A stretch of 64,000 bases of DNA from positions 204,113 to 268,112 of the forward strand of contig SVFI01000001.1 of assembly GCA_015056905.1 (NCBI GenBank). The letters run 5' to 3'. This document shows positions 17,250 to 23,613 of the stretch, in pieces; position 1 is the first letter of the stretch, and each line of letters opens with the position of its first letter. The translations under genes and the position numbers were made by a program. Under the pieces are notes generated by a model. That model saw only the letters and a program-made list of their open reading frames with translations, was not told the origin of the DNA and made no database searches. Source of the stretch: Lachnospiraceae bacterium (GTDB lineage: Bacteria > Bacillota > Clostridia > Lachnospirales > Lachnospiraceae).

Positions 17250-18046
17250 TATTTTTCTGCCACCGGCGATATAATGATATTTTCTGCTGCAATTCCGGTT
17301 TTTCTCGTCACAATATCCTCAATCTGTGCACGCTGTGCGTCCGTCAGTTCCACTGCTGCCACAATGACATCCACCGTTTCTCCGGTAATGCTGACTACCA
17401 CATCTTCAAAGCCCTTTGCCTCGAGAAGAATTTCCGCCGAACACTCTTTCTGCGCGATGTCCGTCAGCGCAATCATGCTGTCCACCGCCTCCTGCTTTGC
17501 GCTGTCCGGCAAATTATCCGAATTGATAATTTCCATCAGTGCCTCTTTGTTTTTAGCACGTGTCTGCTCTTTTAAAACATTGGCTCCCTCCAGGGAACTG
17601 ATCGCCGTTGTACTTGTAAAAACTGCCTCGCCCGGTGTTTCGCCATCGTAATCCTCCGTGACGGCCGCAGTAATATTTTCCCCCTGTTCCTCGTCGAGAT
17701 AATCACTGTAAAGCATCTCATCCTCAGAATCCATACTGTCAATATCGGTCAAAGTTGCGGAAGCATCCAGCTCTGTCTCCTCCGTAATCATTGCCAGTTC
17801 TTCCTCCGTCACATCGGTAATCTGCGACAGTTCGCCACCTTCTGTGATGTCTGTGATGTCCGCCAGTTCCTCCGTTCCGGTTACATCCGTCACCTCCGCC
17901 ACCTGCGCTTCCTCAAACTGAGCCGACGTCGTGAACAAATCCTCTTCGTCCACCTTTTTGCCCATAAAATTCAAATACCCTGCGATCGCAATCATAAGCG
18001 CAAGCGCCGTAATCATGATCTGATTTCTTTTCCACAATTTTTTCAC
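17249..18046 (-). CDS. spoIIIAH: Stage III sporulation protein AH
   Basis: SpoIIIAH is a mother-cell membrane protein whose extracellular YscJ/FliF-like domain docks with SpoIIQ of the forespore to form the feeding-tube channel. The 265-residue protein has one N-terminal transmembrane segment (about residues 9-27), an acidic low-complexity stretch rich in Glu, Asp and Thr (about 35-130, repeated ITDVTE/ITEE units), and the conserved ring-building domain at the C-terminus (SALQ-like DSMIALTDIAQKECSAEILL and GFEDVVVSITGETVDVIV). The start is GTG with AAGGAG. It is the last gene of the spoIIIA operon. B. subtilis SpoIIIAH is about 218 residues, so the acidic linker accounts for the extra length. 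Confidence 0.92.
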   Translation of the reverse strand: MKKLWKRNQIMITALALMIAIAGYLNFMGKKVDEEDLFTTSAQFEEAQVAEVTDVTGTEELADITDITEGGELSQITDVTEEELAMITEETELDASATLTDIDSMDSEDEMLYSDYLDEEQGENITAAVTEDYDGETPGEAVFTSTTAISSLEGANVLKEQTRAKNKEALMEIINSDNLPDSAKQEAVDSMIALTDIAQKECSAEILLEAKGFEDVVVSITGETVDVIVAAVELTDAQRAQIEDIVTRKTGIAAENIIISPVAEK

Positions 18047-18064
18047 GGTAATCTCCTTCCCTGA

Positions 18065-18682
18065 CTATGTATTAAGTTTTACTACTCTAATTTTATGTTC
18101 TTCAATTCCAAATAATGCCATCACAAGCTGTGTGATATCGTTTTTTACCTGCACGTTGTCTGCCCCCTGTGCCGCCACTACTACGCCTCTGACAACCGGC
18201 ACCACTTCCTTTACAACAATCGGTACCTGTCCTCCGTCACTCTGCGTCATAAGGACAACCTCGGAATCGTTCTCCGTCTCACTGATACTTCTCGTACTGC
18301 CCTCTTGCGTTTCCTCCTCATTACGCTTTATGTAAGGACTGTTTCTCTCCACTATGATTTCCGATGACGAATGCATAGTTATGTAAACCTTCGTTTTGCC
18401 GGCGCCGTCCATACTCTGCAAAAACTGTTCAAGCTGTGTGCAAAGACGCTGGCGGTATTGCTCCAATTCATCTCCCCCTGACACATCGCCCATTTCCGGA
18501 TATACCTCGCCTTCCTCCGACTTCTCCTTTTGTACTTTTTTATCTTCTCCTTCCTGCCCTTTGAATGCGCCATTCTCCATCGGCATTGCTATAATCACAA
18601 GCATAATCCCTGCCAGAAAAAGCAACAGAAATCTATCTTTCCCCCAAGTCTGTAAACGCTCACCGATTTGATTCCACTTCAT
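18065..18682 (-). CDS. spoIIIAG: Stage III sporulation protein AG
   Basis: SpoIIIAG forms a large ring in the outer forespore membrane within the SpoIIIA-SpoIIQ channel. The protein (205 residues from the ATG at 18680-18682) has an N-terminal transmembrane segment (FLLLFLAGIMLVIIAM) and the conserved ring domain at about residues 80-205, including GAGKTKVYITMHSSSEIIV and PVVRGVVVAAQGADNVQV. The longer reading with 21 more residues is less likely because GGAAG lies correctly before the chosen ATG. The start overlaps the spoIIIAF end by 23 bases. Confidence 0.9.
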   Translation of the reverse strand: MKWNQIGERLQTWGKDRFLLLFLAGIMLVIIAMPMENGAFKGQEGEDKKVQKEKSEEGEVYPEMGDVSGGDELEQYRQRLCTQLEQFLQSMDGAGKTKVYITMHSSSEIIVERNSPYIKRNEEETQEGSTRSISETENDSEVVLMTQSDGGQVPIVVKEVVPVVRGVVVAAQGADNVQVKNDITQLVMALFGIEEHKIRVVKLNT

Positions 18683-18968
18683 AATTTTCTTCCATTCCCT
18701 CCACGATTTCAGACGCCGCCTGCGCACTGATTTCCTCCAGTTCATCTGCTCGTTCTGCGCTCATTTCCACTCTGCTTTCCCACTCCTGCTCCCACGCCCG
18801 ATAACTCTCCCAAAAGATATCACCTGACAAAAAGGGGGAAAGAAAAATACAAAATGCAACCCAGCCTGTCAATGCACTCAAGTATTTTTCATACGTTTCA
18901 TTTGGACACATATGCAAAAACACGCGTGCAAAAATAAAAAAGCAACATATTTTTTCAAGATACTCCAT
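18660..18968 (-). CDS. spoIIIAF: Stage III sporulation protein AF
   Basis: A protein of about 102 residues with two N-terminal hydrophobic helices (LEKICCFFIFARVFLHMC and YLSALTGWVAFCIFLSPF) fits SpoIIIAF, including the YEKYLSALTGW stretch typical of the family. It is much shorter than the 206-residue B. subtilis protein because the soluble C-terminal domain is reduced. The ATG at 18966-18968 shares one base with the spoIIIAE stop (TAATG) and is preceded by GGAGG. The assignment relies on position and the membrane segments. Confidence 0.8.
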   Translation of the reverse strand: MEYLEKICCFFIFARVFLHMCPNETYEKYLSALTGWVAFCIFLSPFLSGDIFWESYRAWEQEWESRVEMSAERADELEEISAQAASEIVEGMEENYEVESNR

Positions 18969-20023
18969 TACCCTCCTCCTTTGAGCATAAGCATGGTCAT
19001 TGCAACGGAAACACAAAATGCAATGGCAGCACAGGTCACAATGCGCATAACAAGAATACCTCCGTCACCGATTTTGGTAATCGTGTCGGACATCTGGCTC
19101 TGCCCCATCATACGGACACAGGCCGCCGCCAGCTTCATCGACATGGAAATGCACAGCAGTTTCCATACCGGACGCAGAATGACCAAAAACAGAAACACCA
19201 TTGCCGCCGCACCGATACTGCTTTGGATCAGCCCCGCAGAACCGAGAAGGACATTTGTCACCGATTCGGACATATCTCCGATTCCCGGAAGTGCACCGAC
19301 CGCCTTTTGAAACACGGTCTTCTGCACACCGTCAAGCCGCGTGGAAATTGCATTCTGCAAGCCACTAACCGCTACTGTCACAGTAAGACACAGCCGAATC
19401 CCCCATGAAATAAGCCGTTCCAAAAGCCGCACAAACTCCTTCATCCGACGTTTCTCATCAAGCCCGTCCATAATCACAAGAAACGCATACGATTGCGTTA
19501 CCGGAAGCAGAAGTCCTGCCAATATGTAATCCATTCCCGCAAGCAACAGAATAACAAACTCATAATGTGCCGCCGCGGTGACAGCGCCACCGGCCAGAGA
19601 TACGGACAAACAGTAAGCCGGGACTAACGCCGCCATAAACTGCCTGCAGACCTCAAGCACCTCTCTCCCCGTTTCCATCATTTGTCCGAAACATTTTAAC
19701 AGCAAAAGCACAAGCAACAGATACACCAGATAATGCGCAATATCCGCCACCTGTCTGCTCTTTACTACTCCGAAGGTATAATGAAGCAGCATGGAAAAAA
19801 GGCCGAGTACCAGCACCGTGACAAGCAGGCTCTTGCTCTCCCGAATCCCCGGCAAACAAATATCTGTAAGCGCAGCCCCTATCATCTCCATCGCAGCGCT
19901 GAAATTCCCCGTGGCAAGTTCCTGTGTAATATCGGAAAACCCATACTTTCCAACGTTTGCCATGCGCTCCACCAATGCATTTACTTCCGCCAAATCAAGC
20001 TGTTGCCAAATCTTTTCATTCAT
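18968..20023 (-). CDS. spoIIIAE: Stage III sporulation protein AE
   Basis: SpoIIIAE is a polytopic membrane protein of the mother-cell side of the spoIIIA-SpoIIQ channel. The protein is 351 residues from the ATG at 20021-20023, with an N-terminal soluble part and at least six hydrophobic segments. Conserved stretches include LDGVQKTVFQKAVGALPGIGDM and AAHYEFVILLLAGMDYILAG. The chosen start overlaps spoIIIAD by ATGA; a longer reading would add 27 residues inside spoIIIAD. Confidence 0.92.
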   Translation of the reverse strand: MNEKIWQQLDLAEVNALVERMANVGKYGFSDITQELATGNFSAAMEMIGAALTDICLPGIRESKSLLVTVLVLGLFSMLLHYTFGVVKSRQVADIAHYLVYLLLVLLLLKCFGQMMETGREVLEVCRQFMAALVPAYCLSVSLAGGAVTAAAHYEFVILLLAGMDYILAGLLLPVTQSYAFLVIMDGLDEKRRMKEFVRLLERLISWGIRLCLTVTVAVSGLQNAISTRLDGVQKTVFQKAVGALPGIGDMSESVTNVLLGSAGLIQSSIGAAAMVFLFLVILRPVWKLLCISMSMKLAAACVRMMGQSQMSDTITKIGDGGILVMRIVTCAAIAFCVSVAMTMLMLKGGG

Positions 20024-20409
20024 CCGACATAATACCCCGTCACCGTCTGCAGAAGCGCCCAAAGCACAGGCATTCCAAGGAGCATGACCGCAACCTTTCC
20101 GCACAGTTCAATCTGACCTGCCATCAACGCATTTCCGCTATCTCTACACACACCGCTTGCAAATTCACACAGATAAGTGATTCCCAGCGCCTTCCACAAT
20201 ACTCCCATATATTCGGAAACATCACCAAGATACCGCTCCCATGACCTAAGTATCTCAGACAAATCAAGCAAAAATCCGAGAAGATACACAGCAAGCACCA
20301 CACCTGCCGTCAAGGAAAGCAGAAGCGCCCACTCGCTTTTATAAGAGCGCATCATCAATATCAGAATTACCGCCGCTATTGCAAACAGCGCTATCTTTAT
20401 GACATCCAT
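20020..20409 (-). CDS. spoIIIAD: Stage III sporulation protein AD
   Basis: The 129-residue protein with about four hydrophobic helices matches SpoIIIAD in length and in features such as SEWALLLSLTAGVVLAVYLL and ITYLCEFASGVCRDSGNALM. It is a membrane part of the forespore channel. The ATG at 20407-20409 follows GGGAGG; an in-frame extension of 14 residues upstream is unlikely because it would run into spoIIIAC. Confidence 0.9.
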   Translation of the reverse strand: MDVIKIALFAIAAVILILMMRSYKSEWALLLSLTAGVVLAVYLLGFLLDLSEILRSWERYLGDVSEYMGVLWKALGITYLCEFASGVCRDSGNALMAGQIELCGKVAVMLLGMPVLWALLQTVTGYYVG

Positions 20410-20413
20410 ACCC

Positions 20414-20614
20414 TCATCCTCCCAGATGAAACAGTCGTTCCACACTCTCAAATAAATCGCTGATATACGGCAAAAGCCATGACAAAACGAGAATCAGTCC
20501 CGCAAGTCCCACAAAAAAAGAATACTCCTCTTTCCCGCTGTTCTTAAGCACCTGCCCGAGTATCATCACAAGAATTCCCACTGCCGCCATTTTAAACAGC
20601 AACGCAACACTCAT
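20414..20614 (-). CDS. spoIIIAC: Stage III sporulation protein AC
   Basis: This 66-residue protein with two transmembrane helices (LLFKMAAVGILVMILGQVL and YSFFVGLAGLILVLSWLLPY) matches SpoIIIAC, whose usual length is about 65-68. The ATG at 20612-20614 is preceded by GGGAG. It sits 4 bases before spoIIIAD. Confidence 0.92.
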   Translation of the reverse strand: MSVALLFKMAAVGILVMILGQVLKNSGKEEYSFFVGLAGLILVLSWLLPYISDLFESVERLFHLGG

Positions 20615-20628
20615 TCGTTTTCTCCCTT

Positions 20629-21138
20629 CTAAAACAGAAGAATACATACAAACACACCCGACATGATTCCAAGCGTCTGATATAGCTTGCATTTTTCTTC
20701 CTTTTGTTCCGACAATCTGTGGAGCAAAAGCTCCAGCCTCTGCTCATATGCCTTAAGAGCCCGACTCTGTCCCTTTGCATCCGAAAAACCGGTCTGCTGC
20801 ATACAGTCTAAAAACTCCCGATAATCCTTTTTATTCATCGTATCTTTGAGCATTGCCGCATTATTTTTCCAAAGAAAAGAAACGTCCTCTCCGGAAAAAG
20901 CATCCATCTGCTCTGCTACCTTCTTCAAAAAATCAGAAAACGGTGCCTCCATACGGTCCGCACTTCGGCGAAATGCTTCCGGAAGCGATGCATACTCACA
21001 GACGACAAGATCATTGATGTAGTGCATCATATCCCTGACCTGTCCGAGCACCCGTATCCGCATGGAATACTCACCGACAAGTGAAAATCCGACACCTCCC
21101 GTGCCTGCGAGCACAAGCAGGAAACCTAACCATTTCAT
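20629..21138 (-). CDS. spoIIIAB: Stage III sporulation protein AB
   Basis: The 169-residue protein has an N-terminal hydrophobic helix, a central soluble helical region and a C-terminal transmembrane segment (KLYQTLGIMSGVFVCILLF), which is the SpoIIIAB layout; these features resemble type II/IV secretion GspF-type proteins. The ATG overlaps the spoIIIAA stop (ATGA). Length matches B. subtilis SpoIIIAB (about 171). Confidence 0.9.
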   Translation of the reverse strand: MKWLGFLLVLAGTGGVGFSLVGEYSMRIRVLGQVRDMMHYINDLVVCEYASLPEAFRRSADRMEAPFSDFLKKVAEQMDAFSGEDVSFLWKNNAAMLKDTMNKKDYREFLDCMQQTGFSDAKGQSRALKAYEQRLELLLHRLSEQKEEKCKLYQTLGIMSGVFVCILLF

Positions 21139-22085
21139 ATTATGACTTCTCCCTTCTCATCATAAAGGTGCGCACTGTATTTTTCTTTTATTAGAAGAAA
21201 CCGTTTAAAGTACGTTGCCGTCAACAGTGGCTGCAAATAGGGCTTTTCCATAAGTTCTTCCGGAGAATCCCCATGAATGGTCGCCATAACGCGGACTCCG
21301 CAATGAAGAAGCAAAAGCAGAGTCTCCACATCTTCTTTCGTTGCAATCTCATCCACAGCGATGACTTCCGGTGCCATGGAGCGCAACATCATCTCCATCC
21401 CAAATGCCTTCGGACATGCATCAAGCACATCCGTCCGCATTCCGACGTCGCTCTGCGGCTCTCCCATAAAACATCCGGCGATTTCACTTCTCTCGTCCAC
21501 CACGGACACAACACATCCTCTTCTCTCCCTGCTGCCATCGGATATTTGACGAACCACGTCCCTGAGCATCGTTGTCTTCCCCATACCCGGCGGTGCAATA
21601 ATGAGACAATTATGTATCTTGTCCGTCCCCTCCTCGTACAAAAAAGGAAGAAACGGAGTCGCAACTCCTTTGACCTCATGCGAAATGCGGATATTTAAAA
21701 ATCGAATATTCCGAATTCCGCTAATGCCGTCCGCCGTGCGAATCGCCTGTCCTGCGACTCCGACACGATGTCCGCCCGAGACAGTAAGGAATCCCTGCTT
21801 GAGTGCCTCACCATACGCATACGGCGAATATTGACACAGATAGGAAAATATGTTGTCCACCTGTCCGGTCTCAAGGCAGATTGCATCCGAAAACGCGTTA
21901 CCTTCGGCTAACTTTTCTTCTCCCACCGAGGTCAGATAATACTCTTTTCCGTGTCGGTAAATCATAACAGGTCTCCCCGCCCGAATTCTGATTTCCGACA
22001 AATCCCCGCAATGCCGCGCAACCCCCTCAAACAAATGTCGCAAACTACTCGGAAACAGTTGTAAGATACTTTTTTCTTTCACCAT
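21135..22085 (-). CDS. spoIIIAA: Stage III sporulation protein AA, secretion-type ATPase
   Basis: SpoIIIAA is the cytoplasmic ATPase of the mother-cell/forespore channel, related to secretion ATPases. The 316-residue protein has the Walker A motif APPGMGKTTML (about residues 164-174), a conserved VVDERSEIAG, and a Walker B-like APEVIAVDEIAT followed by MATIHGDSPEEL. The ATG at 22083-22085 follows AGAGGTG; a longer frame would add 12 residues without a binding site. It is the first gene of the operon, only about 20 bases after the terminator of the coiled-coil gene pair. Confidence 0.94.
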   Translation of the reverse strand: MVKEKSILQLFPSSLRHLFEGVARHCGDLSEIRIRAGRPVMIYRHGKEYYLTSVGEEKLAEGNAFSDAICLETGQVDNIFSYLCQYSPYAYGEALKQGFLTVSGGHRVGVAGQAIRTADGISGIRNIRFLNIRISHEVKGVATPFLPFLYEEGTDKIHNCLIIAPPGMGKTTMLRDVVRQISDGSRERRGCVVSVVDERSEIAGCFMGEPQSDVGMRTDVLDACPKAFGMEMMLRSMAPEVIAVDEIATKEDVETLLLLLHCGVRVMATIHGDSPEELMEKPYLQPLLTATYFKRFLLIKEKYSAHLYDEKGEVII

Positions 22086-22103
22086 ATTCTTCACCTCTTT
22101 AAA

Positions 22104-22147
22104 CAAAAAAACATAGGACAAGGCTGATACCCTATCCTATGCTTGTT
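22104..22147 (-). terminator. Intrinsic terminator between the coiled-coil genes and spoIIIAA
   Basis: CATAGGACAAGG pairs with CCCTATCCTATG around a short loop (22111-22141), and on the minus strand the stem is followed by seven Ts. Flanking A-rich and T-rich arms extend the stem. It ends about 20 bases before the spoIIIAA start codon. Confidence 0.8.
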
Positions 22148-22165
22148 TCATTTTGAATATGCTAT

Positions 22166-22675
22166 TTATTTTTCCTCTGTTTCTTTTTCCGCAGCCGCTT
22201 CCTGTGCCTGTTTCATCTGCATCTCCTGCACGACAAACGGGTCATCGATATGAAGCATAAGTACTTCTATCTGTTCTTTGTGCTGGTCAATCTCCTTGCG
22301 GAGTGCCGCCATCTTATCTTTGAATGCTGTCTGAACCTCGTCAAGTTGCTCCGCATAAAGCTTTTTCATTTTCTCAAGCTCTGCCTCATGCTCTTTTTTG
22401 AGCTCTTCTGTTTCCCGCTCGTGTTCCGACTGCATCTGTTTTTCTTTCTCTGCAAACTCTTTCTGTAAAGATTCTTTCAACTTTGCCTTCTCTTTTGCAA
22501 GGATATCATTGATGACTCCGTTCGCCTTATCGAGTTCTTTTTCCACTTCCTCCTCCAGCGTTTTCATTACCTTGCGCCATTCTACCCCTGCTGTGATATG
22601 CACCGGCCGCTCTTCCTCTGCCTGACTCATCGCCGCCTTCATAGCCTCCACAGCTTTGATTGCTTCTTCGCTCAT
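22166..22675 (-). CDS. Coiled-coil protein with one copy of a 49-50 residue repeat (unknown function)
   Basis: I do not recognise a family. The 169-residue protein is highly charged and almost wholly helical, rich in Glu, Lys, Gln and Ala. Residues 1-60 are a distinct N-terminal part (ITAGVEWRKVMKTLEEEVEK). Residues 96-137 contain one copy of the repeat found five times in the upstream gene, with core HEAELEKMKKLYAEQLDEVQ. A short C-terminal stretch HIDDPFVVQEMQM and a charged tail follow. No signal peptide or transmembrane segment is seen, so it is probably cytoplasmic. It starts after GGAGG, 24 bases after the upstream coiled-coil gene, and is followed by a strong terminator, so the two form a small operon. 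General coiled-coil hits will be misleading. Confidence 0.75.
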   Translation of the reverse strand: MSEEAIKAVEAMKAAMSQAEEERPVHITAGVEWRKVMKTLEEEVEKELDKANGVINDILAKEKAKLKESLQKEFAEKEKQMQSEHERETEELKKEHEAELEKMKKLYAEQLDEVQTAFKDKMAALRKEIDQHKEQIEVLMLHIDDPFVVQEMQMKQAQEAAAEKETEEK

Positions 22676-22699
22676 TTCTGCCTTCCTCCGTTGTCTTTC

Positions 22700-23476
22700 T
22701 TATGATAATAAATTTCCTATCTGTGCTTTAAACGAATCAATCTGTGCCTGCAAACTCGCATTCTTCTGGCGGAACGCCTCCTGCACTTCCATAAGCTGCT
22801 CGTCATAGAGCTTTTTCATCTTCTCAAGCTCATCCTCATGGGACTGTGCATTGCTCTTGTAAAGAAGCATCTGTTCCTGCGCTGCATCAATTTCTTTCTG
22901 CTGCTGGGAAAGCTTTGCCTGAAATACTTCCTGAATTTCGGAGATCATACTCTCATAGATATGTTTCATTCGCGACATTTCTGCCTCATGTTCACTCTGT
23001 ATCTTCTGCACTTCATCGCTTCCGTTACCGAAAAGTTCCAGTGCCATGGATTCCTTTTTCTGACGGAAGGCTGTCTGAATCTCTTCAATCTGTTCATGAT
23101 AAAGATTCTTCATCTTCTCAAGCTGTGCTTCCTGCTTCTTGTTCTCTTCCTCAAACTGTTCACTCTTCTGACGATACTGCTCCATCTCATTTTGAAGCGA
23201 ATCGTTCCTGTCACGGAATGCGGACTGAAGTTCTTCAATCTGTTCATGATAAAGCTTTTTCATCTTCTCAAGCTCCGCCTCGTGCGCAGCCGCCATTCCT
23301 TCTGTGTTGTTTTTTTCCTTGTATTCTTCCAAATCCTGCTTTAAGCTGGCTGTCTTGGCTCTGAACGCCGCCTGCACTTCATCAAGCTGCTCATGGTAAA
23401 GCTTCTTCATTTTATCCAGTTCTGCCTGATGTTCTTTCTTACTGATTCCTCCAAGTAAATTCAACAAAAAACTCAT
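22700..23476 (-). CDS. Coiled-coil protein built from five 48-50 residue repeats (unknown function)
   Basis: No family is recognised. From the ATG at 23474-23476 (GGAG about 11 bases upstream) the product is 258 residues. The first 12 residues (MSFLLNLLGGIS) form a hydrophobic or amphipathic segment that might touch the membrane. The rest is five tandem repeats starting near residues 16, 65, 115, 163 and 213, each with a core like HEAELEKMKKLYHEQIEELQ and then AFR-x-K. The 49-50 residue period is about seven heptads, consistent with one long coiled coil. The fourth copy is the most diverged (EMSRMKHIYESMISEIQ). A promoter is present upstream, and the gene lies between pnp and the second coiled-coil gene. 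Confidence 0.78.
   Translation of the reverse strand: MSFLLNLLGGISKKEHQAELDKMKKLYHEQLDEVQAAFRAKTASLKQDLEEYKEKNNTEGMAAAHEAELEKMKKLYHEQIEELQSAFRDRNDSLQNEMEQYRQKSEQFEEENKKQEAQLEKMKNLYHEQIEEIQTAFRQKKESMALELFGNGSDEVQKIQSEHEAEMSRMKHIYESMISEIQEVFQAKLSQQQKEIDAAQEQMLLYKSNAQSHEDELEKMKKLYDEQLMEVQEAFRQKNASLQAQIDSFKAQIGNLLS
22703..23431. repeat. Five tandem repeats of 138-150 bp within the coiled-coil gene
   Basis: The units are 23285-23431, 23135-23284, 22991-23134, 22841-22990 and 22703-22840. On the plus strand each contains a close variant of AAGCTTTTTCATCTTCTCAA, best kept in the AELEKMKKLY-coding part. A sixth, related copy is in the neighbouring gene near 22265-22390. Confidence 0.8.
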
Positions 23477-23515
23477 TCGCAACACACTCCGTTTCTCTGC
23501 TGTAATAATATGTTT

Positions 23516-23544
23516 ATTTTAGCATTTATTTCTGTACTTGTAAA
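23516..23544 (-). promoter_or_regulatory. Candidate sigma-A promoter of the coiled-coil gene pair
   Basis: TTTACA (23539-23544) and TAAAAT (23516-23521) are 17 bases apart on the minus strand, about 40 bases before the start codon. The -35 lies in the T-tract of the pnp terminator. Confidence 0.65.
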
Positions 23545-23602
23545 ATAAAAAAGGAAGTTCCGCGCCCCGACCGAAAACGGTCTTTGGGCAGAACTCCCTT
23601 AA
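23541..23602 (-). terminator. Intrinsic terminator of pnp
   Basis: A long stem pairs GGGAGTTCTGCCC with GGGCGCGGAACTTCC, with an inner AAGACCG/CGGTC hairpin, and is followed by TTTTTTATTTT on the minus strand. It begins about 12 bases after the pnp stop codon. Confidence 0.85.
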
Positions 23603-23613
23603 TTTCTCTTATA

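Noticed and set aside
22838..23364. Plus-strand frames opposite the repeat protein
   Set aside because: They arise from the repeated coiled-coil codons read in reverse and give Leu/Phe/Cys-rich products without start signals.
22703..23431. Regularly spaced repeats resembling a CRISPR array
   Set aside because: The spacing is in frame, the repeats are degenerate, and they encode a coiled-coil protein; no cas genes are near.
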